The position numbers were made by a program, and so were the translations under genes. Below are positions 37,401 to 52,400 of a stretch of DNA of 64,000 nt, one piece after another. The notes beneath the pieces were generated by a model. The model searched no databases. It was not told the DNA's origin and worked only from the letters and a program-made list of their open reading frames with translations. Each line of letters starts with the position of its first letter. The stretch's first letter is position 1. Origin of the DNA: Gymnorhina tibicen (taxonomy: Eukaryota > Chordata > Aves > Passeriformes > Artamidae). The stretch spans positions 248,001-312,000 of the forward strand of contig VXAZ01001668.1 of NCBI GenBank assembly GCA_013399875.1, written 5' to 3'.

Positions 37401-40400
37401 CGAGATTATTCTGGAAGCTTAAGGAGTCTGGTTTTGCAAGGGGAATATTTACTGCTGTACTCAGCTTCTCCAAACCCAGAGTCTGAGCCTGCTCTCCCAA
37501 GAAGGTGAACTTCAGAAGTGTCAAAACAATTTGTTTCAGTGTTTTCAAAAGGAGAACTTAAAGCTCTTTTGAGTTTAAAAGACAATGGCTTGTACACAAC
37601 ATGAAAGTGGGACGCATTTCTAAAGAAGAACAGTTCCAGGTAATATATTACCCCTATGAAAAATTCATTTTACAGTTTTCAACTAGAAAAATAAAGGTCA
37701 ACTCCTGGACAATGCAAGCAGGCTCAGTTCCAAATTTTAACTAAGAGAAAGTCCTAAAATATGTTATTTGAAGCATTTCTGGTAACTGCAGAGAGCAAAC
37801 AACACACAAGCATTTGTGCTTCAAGGTGATCCCAATCTATCTGTGCACCAGTGCACTTTTGGAAAATTTGTCACATTGGATCAGAAATTTCATTAATTTG
37901 ATGTTAAGACATTTGACATTTTGAACAAATGCCAACAGAGTTAAAGGTTTGGGGCTCTTTTTGATCTTTTGTTTCCTGCCCCTCGTGATGTAAGAAAGTT
38001 GAAATTATAGTTGTTTAAATCTGAGAAATTAAAAAAAAAATCAAACTCAGTTCTCACAGGAAACATGCTATGACACAGTGTCATAAAATTTAATTCCTTT
38101 AGGAGCATAATAACACATGTGCTAAAGAAATGAAAATATAATGAATAACAAATAGTATCTGATTTCAGATGAGGACTGATTTTCTGGTTAATACATACTC
38201 ATCTGTACTCATATAAAGAATGAGTAATTTCAACAAATCTATCAATGACTGTAATGATTATTATTTTATGCAAGGGCAGGAATTTTGCATCCACTATATA
38301 TTAAGTCTGATTAGGTATTAATTTCTTTGACTTGTATTCTGATGTTTTCCCAAAACTGTGTTCAAATTTAGTGCAACATAATGAAAAAAAAAAAAAAAAA
38401 AANAAACTGGGCAAAATAATTTCAAAGTCACTGTTGAAGGAGAAAAAAAACAGCTGCAGAAGGCATCAGAGGTCTCTGTGAACAATACAGAGATAGAAAG
38501 TAAACAGTTAAAAGGATAGTGACTGTAAAAAAAGAAATCACTTTTTTTGTTTTTATCTTCCAAAAGAGCTCAACTGCTAATTAAATTTTTATGCCAAGAC
38601 TCACAAGAGAACAATTCTCTTCTTTTTTTGAAGCATCACCAATGGGTGACTGGATATGCGATTTCACTAGCTGGAAGGCAATTCCCTTTGTACTCTATTA
38701 AACAATCATGAGGAGGTACTGGTTTCTAAGCTGCCTGACACTTGGTGATTTATGTTCCTTTGTCCCAACCAAAAGTACAGTCCATCACTATTCATAAGTC
38801 AGCACAAGCTTGTTTAAAGCACTAGATGTTATTAGAAATGAATGCAGTCCTTGGATAAAGAAAACTGGTTCTGATCATTTTGTGTTATGGCCCAAAGTAC
38901 AACCTCAGTCCCCTGGCAGCAGGTGGGCAAAAAAGCTTCCTTTGTTTTAGAGCAGAAAAATTCAGTCTTAGCTTTCTGGCCTTGCATTTTCTGTATTTTT
39001 ACATGTTCACCCAACGTTTTTAACAGCTTAGCAAGCAAGATTTCAAACACTCCAGCCTGATGACGTGTTTTTAAGGCATAAAAGGCCTTCAGTAGCCTTT
39101 AACTGTGACTTTCAAAGCAGCCCAAGGGAAAGAGGAGCCCGAATTCCATTAAAAACCTCGGTGAGCAACAGGTGCCCCAGTCCCTGGGGCTGCTTTGGCC
39201 GTGCCAACACGGCTGCTTACAGCACCGCACTGAGTAAAAACGCTGCTCTTTTCTGAGGACGCGAGCACTCCGAGGTACATTAACTTCATTTCCATTTCAC
39301 AGCGTGCAGCCCTTTAGGATCATTTCGTGCCAGCGCCACATCCCAGCCGGAGCCAGGTAGCAGCGCACTGAAAGCAGCGTTGTGACGGCATGGACTGACA
39401 ACTTGGGGTTATCCTCTCATGAAACCATTCACTGACAGTGAACGAACCAAACAGAGCATAAATATCCTCAACAGAGGTTTTGACCTGAGCTTCCACCGTG
39501 GTTTTCATCTCCCACCAGCAGCAGCAGGATGTTGTTTAGCACCTCGCCTCATGGTTCCCACCACTGCCGGGCCCTCAGCTGCATGAATCACACTGCGAGG
39601 TTTGAATTCGCTGCCTGGTCCTGAGCACCAGCTAAAGGGTGAGTGGTTGGTAGGCAGGAGAGGGGGGAAACTGTGGGTTTCTTGCCTTTTACTTTTTCTC
39701 TTGCAGACAAAGCTTGTCCCAAATATCAAGTTACAATAACTGAGAGGACAGAGCAGTACACACGGTTTGACAGAGCACCAGGAGAGAATGATCGCGAACT
39801 TGTGATTGTGATACCCAGACTTTCATCCCAGATACCTAATGAATGAACCTCCTCTTTTCTAAGCTTCATCTGTTGATAAGCAGATTTTATCCTCAAATGG
39901 CTCTGTCCCCAAGTCCCTATTGGGGCAAACAACAAAAACATAGCAGATATTCATGAACTTCTCTTGTAAATCACCTCGGAGGACTTGTGGAGAAAAAATT
40001 TGGCTCTGACCACCATTCCCTGCCTGCAGAACTCTGTGTGAGCAAACACTGCTGCCTCTCCAAAAAACACAGGTTAACCGGGCTGGGCTGTTGGATCTCC
40101 ATTTTGGATGTTTTTACATGGGTATTTCCCCTAGTATTCCCCAAACTGGATCTCAAATCTAGTAGTGAAAGCTCTTCTAGTGTAGCTGCCATGTTAAGTT
40201 GTGCCATCAGTTGTTCTGCGAGGTTGTGAGCCGGGTCAGTGGTGCTGAAGTGGGTAATAGTTGGCCTAATTAGAGTATGTGCACAATTCATAACCCACTG
40301 AGGGATTCCTGCACTACAGATTCACAGGCCCAACATTTTGGATGAAGAGCCATAAAGGAGAACACATCATCTCCCCAGGTGGAGAAAAGAAAATGGTATT

Positions 40401-43400
40401 CTGAAAGAGAGGATTTGCTTTAGGAGTTTCCCACAAGTGATCCAGGAGAAAAGAGAAGGAGCCCAGAGTTGGCATCAGCCGGGTACATCGCATTGAACAC
40501 TGCTTGTTCACATCACCTTGGCTCGCATTTGAATTCAAGACTTCAACTTAGCCTTTCTGAAACACACTAATAGTGGGGAAAGCATTCACGTCATGTTATT
40601 TGATGTGCCTGGAGAGAATAACTTGTTCTCAGGCCATGAGAAAACCTAGGCTCATTTACTGCCTACAGATAATATTATGGAAAAAAAACCCATAACGTCT
40701 TGGTGGTTATTTTACAAACTCCTGCAAAACCAGACAAAATCTGAAAAGCTTGAAATGGTCTGTGGCTGGCATGTAAAATTAACGAAACTGAAGCAGAGGG
40801 GATAGTGATAAAGGGAGATAAGAAGCAATGCCTGTGGTTTATCACCATGATTCTGCTCTCCATGGAGTTGGAGAAGTTCTGACTCTGAATTGCTGCTGTC
40901 TGTGTGTATCAGCATGATGAGATAGCTTTGTGTCAGCTCAGAGGTTAGCACAAGCAAAGAGATCTGAGCCATTTCATATCTAAAGTAACCTGGGAAATCC
41001 ACAGCTCCTCAGCCATCAAGAAAGGTTACAAAAAATATGGCCGAGACTCAATTATGAATGATAAGCAAGGAAGAAGCTGGCATGAATTAAAAATATAACT
41101 TCAATGATATAAACTCTGATAGAAAAAGAAATGTTCCCTGTACCTAAGGCACAACACTGGGTGTCAAGAGATTTGATGTTTCCTGGTGTGGTTTTACAAA
41201 GCAAGGTAAGACAAACCATTCCAGTATCAGTATCACAGTAACTCCTAATGCTGCAGTTTGTTTATGAACTGGACTGGCACCTACATGTGCCACGTGTGCA
41301 CTGCTGACAAACACCCAGGTAGGAAAGCAACAGCTTCAACTCCTCTAAAGAAATCAAAAGGAAAGGGTTAATTTAAAATGTAGATCAGAATTTATATTGC
41401 AATAGGTACTGAATGCAAAAGAAACATCAGAATAGAATCTAATGTTTTATTGGTTCTTTATAGGCTTTTTTTAATATCATGTTTTAACTGCACTAAAACC
41501 GGTTAAATACTGTACACTCACACTGACACAGAAGCATCGGTATCCATAAATTATCTCTATACCTTTTTAACAGCTAAAAACCCTTTATTTCCCAGTACAA
41601 TGCCATGCAGTGTATACACCTACTATTTCTGATTAACAATGTATAATCCCCACATAGAGCTTTATTGGGGCTCATAAAGACAAAGGGCAAGGGCAATGTT
41701 TTGGGGGTTTTTAGTTAATGCCACTGGCAAGTAGAGGACTGGTTCTCGAGGGTAGGTTTGGCTTCAGATGAGTCGGTGTGACTTGATGGAAAATATTTCT
41801 GAATACTTTAAATTAGCTAGGAATTGCAGTGTGACATTTAATTAGCACATATGCCTCCATTAGCCCTTCAGATATATGAGAAATCATTTTGATTAAGTAA
41901 AGACTGAAAATAAATTCTGATGCAGTTTTAAAATACACACATATTACCACAGCTGTCATATTTCCCTGAAGTGCTACAAAAGGAGAGTTTCTGGTATTTT
42001 TCTTCAGCCTTATTAATAGGTTTCCCAGATCTGCCTCACATATCCACTGATTTTACATATATATATCAGGGTATAACTTCTTCCAAAGATGAATGGCCAC
42101 CCTCTGTACTCTCCCCCTTGCAGCCAACATTGCACCCAGCAAGGAGGCAACAGCTGTGGAGCCTGGGCTCAGTTAAAATCTCAGATCTCGAACTAAAAAC
42201 AATACAGATTCACAACAGGAGTCCTGCAGCTTATGAAATCACATATAAATGAGATATATACTTAGAATACATAATATGAAAGAGCAAACCAACAATCTTT
42301 TCACAATGCTGAAAAAGAAAGAACAGCCTGGGGTGGAATTTTAGAACCTAATGTCAGTTTTCTCTACACTTAAATTATACTGTCACTGTTTTCTCAGTCC
42401 CTGGCATTTGAAACCTAAGTAAACAATTTCCTTCCTGTGACATAATTTAAAGCTAAGAGGAAAGGGAAAGGATTAATTGAGCATGCATGAACAGCACAAG
42501 AACAAAGAGTTAGCACAGCCAGGCAGCTGTTCTTGTACACCTGAAAGATTCCAAAAACTTCCTGTCCATGCAGTCTCCTTGTTAGGGGTTGAGCCTTTGA
42601 TAACAAGTAGAACTAATTATCACTGAGCATCAGTGTTGCCACTATGAAGTGACTGAATCTAGAAAACTCCCATTCCATGGGAATAAAATGGGTTTCCAGG
42701 CCTTTAACTATTTCATTAGCTTCAATACAACTTTTCACCATCACTTCCTCACAGAAATGAAATATTTGGAAATTAGCAAAGTGAAAGGAAGAAAGAGCGA
42801 ACAGTTGGCATTGCTGCATTGCAGCTTTGATCAGAAGAGCAGGAGACGAGAGAGACTATACTGAACCATGAAGAAAATCCCACTGCAAAATGAGTCAAAG
42901 TCATATATTTTGGCTGAGTTTTAATTTTTACAACTTTCCCTGACCTAATATTGAAAGTCATCTTTGCATCTTTGCTTTCTGCTCAGCAGAATATCAAATA
43001 AACCATTCTGAAACAAAAACGTTGTTTTGGCATTTAGCAGCTCCTGGGGTGAAAGAGCCATTAGGTCCTTGTGATCCCTGCCCACATGGAGCAGTGCTGC
43101 CCTTGGAAAAACACAGCAAGGAGGTCAGAGCTGCTGCTTGTTGTGTCAAGGTGCAACTGTTCAGGCCACCCAGAAATGTAACAGAAATAATCAACAGTGG
43201 TAGTTTTACAGAAATAACCAATATCAGCCAAGTGAAAACTATTGATTCGTGCTTTCATTGCATTATCTCTCATTTTATTTACTAAAAAAAATTATTTATG
43301 GTATTAATTGTTGCCTCTATCATCTACTTTTATTAAATACGCCCTATGATACAAGATACTTTGCAAATGCCATTTTAATGTGTGTTTGGGGAGGACAAAG

Positions 43401-46400
43401 TAGAGGGAAATGAGATCAGGAGTTCTGCTGCCATTAGAAGTGTCAAAGCTGGCAGCTGTACATTATCCTAAAATACAAAACAGAATTCATATTAAAGGCT
43501 TAAATTAACTAAGCACATGTCTGAATAATGAACCCAAACACACTACAGACAGTCAAAATTTTCCTCTTGATGTTTTTAATGCTTATTTTGATTACATCTC
43601 AAACTGCTTTCAGTCAAACAACCCTCAAAAGTTCCCTGCCCAACTGCACAGTTTCACAGCAATTTGATGGAGCAGAGTCTGGTAAAGTTTCCTTATTTTT
43701 TGTCGTGTCTGCATATCACACAGTACTGATTATGTTTGGATCCGAAATGAAAGTTGGGGTAACATGAAAGTTATGATGAAAGTTGGTCACAACCATGCTG
43801 AGTTTCTCTTAGTGACAAAAGCTCCCCTTCTCAGTTATCTCTGTCCCTCCCTCACTCCTAATGATACTCACAATAAAACCCAACTCTATTAAAATCACTC
43901 AGTTCAAAAACAGTTCTATGAGAACTACATGTCCCAAAGTATTAGTGATGATTTAAAAAGTAATAATAATAAGAGAAGAAGATACAGTAACAGGGAATGG
44001 GAACATCACTTTTTGCACTTTGTAGCACTCGCTGAGGTCCAACAGCAATAGTTACACTCCTGGAAAGCACCTTGGACACAGATGAGCACAATTATTAATG
44101 GCCTCTCTGCGGGCTGTGAGAGTACAGACAGGCTATTAGATCTGTTCTCCCATTAGTGAGAACTGGCAGCTAATGAAAATATAATGCTTTATATCAGGTG
44201 ACACTCCCCTCTGTTGTTCTCCATTTGCAAGGCTCCACAACACTTGGCAGGGAGCCACAAACCCTTCAGAGCTGAAACATTTCTGAGCTAGCATTTACAC
44301 CTCCATTACACATGCTAAAGAAGCTGTAAAACTTCTCCACCAACACAGGCTAAAACATCAGATTGCAGAGTAAAACATTTCACCTGATCTAGGTTTTCAT
44401 TTTTCCCGCAATCTGGTTAATGCAGCATATTTAGCACACAACCTTTGGCAGAGCACTGCCCTGCAGAAGGGACCATCAGCTTCTGTTCAGCGATTGCTGA
44501 AGTATTCTGCAAGTCATTTCAGTTTGGTGCCACTGTTTCCTTCCCTGCCCATCAAGATGAGTCAAAAAATCTCTTATAAGAAATTTCACTTTAAACTTTT
44601 ACCCACACACTGGGACACTCTCAGACAGTAGAAACCTCAGTCCACTCAGTTGATTTGTGCCAGCTTACAGGACCACCCAGTCTGTCTCCTCACAGCAAAG
44701 CAAAGCTTGATGTAAAATACTCCTAAAACCCTTCAGTGTAACTTGCATTTTAAAACTTCCATTGGTGGGGACTCTACCTATGCTTGGGTAGTCTATCACA
44801 GTGCTCAAAGTCCTTAAAATTAGAATATATTTCCCCACACTCAACCTAAGTTTCCCTTGCTACAAATTTAAAAATTGTTCCTTTCTGTCTAATTCCCAGG
44901 GGATGTGAAGAGCAGCTTGTTGTCTTCATGGAGACTTCATCTCAGTGGAGCTGCTTACCTGTGAAGATCACTGCCATGTCTCCTCAGATTTCCAGAATAA
45001 ACAGCTCGATTATTTCTAGCTTTTCCAGGAAAAAAACAGATGTTTTCTATATCTCTCTTAAAATCTTCCTCGCTCCTCCTCCCAACTCTCTGGAATTCAC
45101 CTGAATAATTAATCTCAATCAGCCACTTACTATGAAAACACCAGTTGTAAACCCTGTTACCTACCCTACAGTAAAACAATTTCCACTTATTGCATTCATA
45201 TGCAATTTTAATTAAAATTCAGTGGTATTTTAACAAGGAAAATACTTAGCTATTCAGATAGTAAAACTAGAAGTGTTTTGTAATGCAGAGAAACAAATGC
45301 AGTATACAGTGACCGCAGCAATCTGATTTAAAATGAAGAAACATTCCCAAACTCATTTCTATGGAATCATACCAATCAGTCACGGAGTTTCTTACATAGC
45401 AATGACTTGTGGTGCAGCGATGACAAATTTAACATTCAAAGGCAAGGGAAAAATGTGAATGGAAGGTACTTTAAAACCCATATAGTCATGAAAAGTGTAG
45501 TTCAAGTGCTACAGCTGATGACAACTTTCTCTCTTCCATGCAGACAACGCAACTGGATCTAGTGTAAAGCAGCTGTTCTGGTCCAGAAATGAGTGAAGCT
45601 TTCCTTAACCATCCAAGCCCTGCTCTTCATTAATGGATCACAACCAATACTTTAATTAGGGACGTGAGTGTTGCCTTTGGCTTTCTGTCCTTGTCCAATA
45701 ATCCTTGCCAATACAGATGCAGCATTCAGGCATCCCCTGTTCAGTACCAGCACAGTCCTTACTACACAAAAAAGTTACAAGACACACTAAATATTATCAT
45801 TAATTCATTTTTAGCATCAATAATTCTGCCAGCTATTTCCAAGTACTGACTTTTCAAAGTCACTGACAGATTGGGAGACCATAAAGATCTTGATTTATTG
45901 TGCCAGATATGAGTACATTCTCAGCAGTAAGACTATAATTTTTATTAAATTCTTTCCCATAAGAATCACAGTTGTGCCCGATCTTGACTGTGCTTAGATC
46001 AAAGTATAAGAATCAATTTATTAAAGAAAAATTTTCCCTCCAGGAACCCTATCAGTCTTAGCAGCCTTCTCACTATAAAACATCCTCAATCAGGCTGGAA
46101 GCAAATAAACACCAAGTGCCAAAGTCTGTGAGTAAATGGGATTCAACAACAAGATTCAACAAGAGACACAAAGTCACCATTTACTCCTCAAAAAATCTGG
46201 ACCAGATGCTTTGGCATTTACAATAACATCCTCTTTTAGCGTGTATTCAGCTGTGAGTTTAGCCATGGAGATCAACTGTAAATCCTATCTTGTTAGCAGG
46301 ACAATTGGAATTCCTGCCATTAAATCCTCTTCCCTCTTCCAATCTTTTCACTCCCTCTTTCCAAATACCTCAGGGAAGACAAATGAAATAACTCAGTTCC

Positions 46401-49400
46401 ACATCTAGAAGTACTGATACAACAGTCTGTAAAAACAGTCTGTCTCATGCACAGAGCAGAGTCTGCACAAAAAGACAGGTAGGCACAGTTTCTCCTGAAT
46501 AACTGGTATCAAAGTCAGTAAAATCCAACCCTATTTCAATAAATATAATACAAAAACAATGGAATCAGAAGCTTCAACTGAGTGAAACACCAAGTAGCTG
46601 AACACCAGGATGACACTGAGTGGATGCTGCTTCATCACTCCCTTCCTCAGCTGGATGGGGGAGAGAAAATACATTGAAAGGCCCCCGGGTTGAGATAGGA
46701 ACAGGGAGAGATCAGTCAGCAGTTACTGTCACAGGCAAAACAGACTTGACTGAGGGAAACTAGCCTAATCACACTAGAAAACTGAGAAAATCTAAACATT
46801 AAAACAGCTTTCCCCCACCCTTCCCTTCTCCCCAGGCTTAAATTTGGTTTTTTTCTCCCTCCTCCCCTCCAGTGGTACAGGGGGATGGGGAACGAAGACT
46901 GTGACCAGACCATCACAGCCACCCTTGCAGCCACCCTGCTACCACAACCTGGCCATAAAACCCCGTACAGTACCGAGTGTCCCTGTGAGCTCCCTGATAA
47001 CTCATACACATCAGGACAGGCACACAGTCAGTTTGTCCTGTGCTTCATATGACACCAGGCATAACCGGTATTTAGGTATTTATTTTGTTTTCACTGTAAC
47101 CTGTCAAGGACACAGTGCCGAGCAAAGTTAAAATTCGGGTTACTTTGTGATATATCAGGGAGTTACAGGAGCTGCACGCCATTCTAGCTCTCCCATCACT
47201 TCAAAGGTGTGACCAGCTCTGCTGAGCACTGGAACAAGTCTGTTGCTCAATATGCAACCTTTGATATGTGTTCTCAGATCCTAAGCACCAGAGAGGCTCT
47301 TTTCTACAGCAGGTCTTTCCCTTAACTCTTCATTAACCCTACTCAGTGAATTAGACTTCAACCTGCACCACAAAACAAATCTTTCCCTCAATTTAATAAC
47401 ATGTAAATTATGGTTTACATGTTATGCACATATTTTTGAACAGGTTAGCAAACACACTGATGTTCTCACTTCCTATTATCATTACTATTTGTGAAACTGA
47501 CACTGAAAAAGCTCCAAGAATGTTCAATGGGTTTGGTTACCTCATGACAAAGAATTTATCAATTAACTGAAGGAAGGGTGAGAAAAAGAAGATTGCCCTT
47601 TTTTCTTAATGAGAAAGTAGGGAACACAGAAATTAAATCCAAGACTGTTAGGATCCAAAGCCAAAAATCAGGTTCCAAACAAATTCACAATTATGGGATA
47701 TTCCAATCGAGAACAGAGGACACAAAACCACTAAGAAGTGGCCAAATACCTACTTTGAAACATCCAACTAGAGACCCAAAGCTTAAAAGGTGCTTTGAAT
47801 TCTTGGTCCAACTGATTTGTGTGAATTCACAGAGTTTGAGTGACAGTCAGAAAATAAATCTTAGCATCTCAGTCTGATGATTTCTTCTCAGTACCATCTT
47901 GCTTTGGTTACCTACACAGTTCTGACTGCTCAAAATTCTCAGGTCAGTCTGTCCTCCAAAAATCCCTTCCATATGAGAGAGAAACGGCAAACACAGTCTG
48001 GGAGAAGAGCTAAACAAAAGTGCACCACTGTAGAATTTCCTGGGGTAATTGATTTTCTGTCTGTGTTAACAAGACAATACACAGTATCGTTTATAAAGGC
48101 AACATACACAGGATATCCAGAAGACAACATCCCCCGACAAAGAAAGCTACTTGAAAGAGCTTTCCACACCAAATTATTTCATGCATATTCATAACTTGAT
48201 TAAAATATTAATACTGTAAACTTGTAAGGAACACAACAAGTGCAGAAACAGCTTTTATTTACTTACACCAGAAACTGAACATGGCACACACACAAAAGAT
48301 GTCAGCATTAGTCAGTGCTCTAAACTCACACGTGTGCAGTATATATCTGTATATTAGCCTGCAGATAAACATTTATTCCCCAGGGAGGCTGCTAATGAGG
48401 CTGTGCTGTGGGGAAGATATCCAATTACTCCAAACGACATTTATATTTTAATCACATCACATGTAGCGAAGAGCTCGAGGTTTGATGAAGCAGTCCTTGA
48501 AAGACTCTGCCTTTTTAATCAATTAACTCTCTAAACATCAGTGACATGCTGTTGACAAGTCATTGGGTTAAATATACTACAACACACACAAATCCTCTCT
48601 TCCTGCCAAGAGGCAGTGGTCTTCTAAAACTTCTGAAACAGGTGCAAAAAGTTTTCCTTGTAGAAGACACCTAAAACAGGACACCAAGAAATAAAGACAC
48701 CCCTCAGGCTCATTCTGAGCTACCACTCAGTGAATTCTTTTTAGGACGGATGAAAAACTTTAAGGGCATCACTCCGTGTAAAACTATCAGACTTGCTCAC
48801 AAATCCTCCTATAATTGGCTTATCTGAATAAAACCAAGTCAGTCAAAACAATTTGTTTTGTTCAAGAAACCTGTAAGTGACAAGTGCCACTGCACACATG
48901 GAGATGAAAGTCTGGTCATTTTTAACGTGTTTTAGCATTAATCAAGCATTTTAAGATGCTCCAAGTCATAGCAATAAGTACAAAAATGAAGAAAAACAGA
49001 TGCAAGACCCTAATTCGATCATTCTTCAAATTAGCATTGGATTTTTCCTGTAAACAGAGCAAATCAATAGTTATATCAAAAAACAGACCATTTCTACTTC
49101 TGAGAGCTTACATGAAAAACCTCACTATAAAAATAAAACTCGGTTCTGTACTCACAAATATTAATCCGTAACAAAAATATGAAGTGAGAATTGATTAAAG
49201 TCAAGATTTGATTGGAAAATACTTGAAACTGTATAATGTAATAGTCAAATTACAGCATGAGAGTTTTCTTCACCTTGGAAGTAACAAAGCACCCGTGTTC
49301 CCTCAGATCAGTTCAGCCCAATCAAAAGGTGCAAGGATACATATTTTGAAAACTAGAAAATAATTTATTAATGTTAAGGAACTGGGAGAAACTGTGGAGC

Positions 49401-52400
49401 AGAACAGAAATATCACTATCCTTGCAGTTTGTAACTTGCAGCTTGAGAGCTATTTTGCTGAAGGTACTCAAAGAATACCTATTTAACTTTGTAGCAAAGC
49501 GTGCATTAAGTACATTTTTTACTGCAACCACTTGTTTTCGGGTTTTGACTCTTTGCTGGTTGGGGTTTTGTTTTTTTTTTAACTCCAGCTTCTCAATTTC
49601 AGGCAGACACAGTCCTTCTAAGAAATCTCTTCCAACTAATCCCTCCTTCAATACCACTAAATCCTGAGGGTTTAAACACCCTTTAGCACAGATCTCTGTA
49701 AATGCAGAGAAGATTCAGTTGCTAAATTTCAATACCTAATCCGGTCTTTAATTGCTAAGTGAGCTCTCAGCAATTGCCAAGAACACCACACCTAGAACTG
49801 AGTCAGTTGTTATCATTATCCTCCCTAAATGGCTGTTGAATTCAACCAAATCAATACTCAACCATCAGAAATGTGCATTGCTTCTAAGGGTGCCCATTTG
49901 CAGGATAGAAGAGATCTTATATAACAAGTATAGGTTTCTGCTTTTGATGGAATGACTGACATTGATAATTATGGCAACTGGAGGAAAAAAAAAACATTGC
50001 CAGTCTTAAACATAGAAAACATGGTTGTTCTTGCTGTAAAATAGATTCAGATTGGCAATACATTCAATTTCAGCAAACATCAACAGACGTTTTCACACCT
50101 CCATTTTTATGAAATGACATTTATTACCAAGCAAAGCTCCAACGTGGAACATGCACCTTTTTCTTTTGCATTCCGTGGTACAAAATGTGCCAGTTTATTG
50201 CTGTGAGTGATATGAACTGTTAGGATGAAGTTCAAAGACATCTGGGAGGCACAGATGGTTCAGGACTCTCAAATATCTGTGGAACCATTACCTTCAAGGT
50301 CAGGCTTCTGACACTACGAGGGTTGGTAATGACCCAAAGCCATCAAGACCTTTATAGAAAGAACTCCTTCTCTTCTGTCCAGTTCCTCGTGTCCTGGCAC
50401 TCACAACAGAGATGAGCTCAGACCCAGCCTCAGCTCATTTCTGTTAATGGCATTCCTTTCCAAGGGAGGTGGAACCTGTACAGCCTTTTCATTCCTAGAA
50501 ATCTCTTCTGCAGTAGAGCTCAAGATGCTGCTGCCCGGATGACACTCCCAGGGCTTCCAAATTCACCAGTGACCATTCATTCCTGAAAAGATATTCCACT
50601 GAACTCAATGCTCCATAAAAATCCTTGCACTGGCTGTCTATAAAACCACAGGAAACAGAGTGTTTAAACCTCTGCAATGCACAAATTTCAAAATATGAGT
50701 AATCGCCACTTTAGGAAACTGAGAGAACTATTGAATACTATTGCAACAGCAAAAGATTATTTTTGTGCTAAGATTATCTGAGTATAAAAGCTCTTCTTTT
50801 GGTCTACCTAGGGACTGTATTCTTGCAACCATAACATGCAAATAAAGTTCAGTTCTTCATGAAACTAAACACCGACCTGAATTTGGAACACTACCGTGCT
50901 CAGTACTTTCAGATGCCAATGAATGCTCTGAATAACCTATTGAAATATCAGAATTATTCCCCAGAATCCCAACGAGGCAGGAGCTGAGCTCTGTGAAAAT
51001 ATGAGAAGTTCTTCCATAGGCATTTGCCATTATGGTGACTCCACCAAGAGCTTTTCTGTTGGCTACCCATCCTCAGTGGATTTCAGAACCACATAAAGAG
51101 CAAGAGAAATTATGGAATCTTTTAAAGAGAAATAGAGACAGAAGAGAAGCACAACCAAGAAATGACTAATTCTGATGGGTCATGATTTACACATCATAGT
51201 AATAAGCTACATGAAGAGATCTCTTACAGGGGTGGTGTAGGAGATGAATTACACACACAGTCATAAAGAAGAGAAAGGTTCTGATGTAGCATCAGCTTCT
51301 GAGGTCTTTGCTCATCCTGTAGCTCCATGAATTCCAGAAAGGAGTTCTGTTGACAGGAACAGGTCTACTCTCAAAGTGAGATGCAACTGAACTGACAGGT
51401 ATCAAAGGTACCTCACAGGGGTTTGCTGCAAATCAAAAGATTTGCATCAATATTCAAGAGAAATGAGCACTGAGGAAAAAATCAAACACCAGAAAATTGG
51501 ACAAGTTATTAATTAACCATGAGAGGTACAGAAAGGACTCATCAAAGCATTCTGTTTCACCAGCTCTAAGTCACTATCACAGCTTAACAGATGTCCTATG
51601 CTGCCCGCACCTGTGACCAACAGCATCCATCCTCAGGAAAACAAACGAGCAAACAGGAAAATCTGATCCTGTTTGTGTGATGCTCCTGAGAGATCACAAA
51701 GGCTGAGAACACTCATCTTTAAACATCAAGCAAAGGAAATGCAAACTTATATAGAGTGGAACTTTTCATTGTTCAAATGTATTCAGACCACAAACTGCCT
51801 GAAAGAAAGAAATGAATACAGCCCTAAAAAGAACGGGCTGAAATACACAAAGCAAAATAATGCACAACTGCTTTCTCCTAAAAAAAAGCAAAGAGAAAGA
51901 ATGCTCCTGCAGCGACAGCTGCACATCTTTCAACAACCAGATTTTCATTACTTTCCTCCCTGCCCAATAGCGTGCGGAAAAGCTTCCCAAACCCGCTCTC
52001 ACACGTTCTGCCTCACGCTCAGCCCGCCGTCCTTGCTCAGCTCCAGCATCGGCGCTGCAGCTCCCCGGCCCTGGGGCTCCCGCTGCTGCCAGAACCAGCT
52101 GTTGAGGCGCATTCACAGCCCCGGCAGGTGAGACTTTACCCCGCAAACTACAACCGGCCCAACGAAACCACCAGCACCTGTGAGGTTGCATTGTTTCGGC
52201 TGGTCGCTTTTTGCACACTTCTCTCACAAACAGCAGCTTCTCCGAGAAAAAAATTCCCCTCAGCTCTTTGGCAAAACCCCGGGGCTGGGAGAGCTCCCCG
52301 CTGCTCCCGCAAAGACTCACCCCGGGGAAATATTCCACCCCCGAGCATCCCGGAGAGGGGACCGGCGGCAGCTGCCGCTCGCTCCGGCATCCCGAGGGGG

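Noticed and set aside
39643..39846. Plus-strand frame ending ...[18 protein letters not shown]... after a CTCTTGCAG acceptor-like site
   Set aside because: Looks protein-like for about 40 residues, but no relative was recognised and no partner exon or donor was found.
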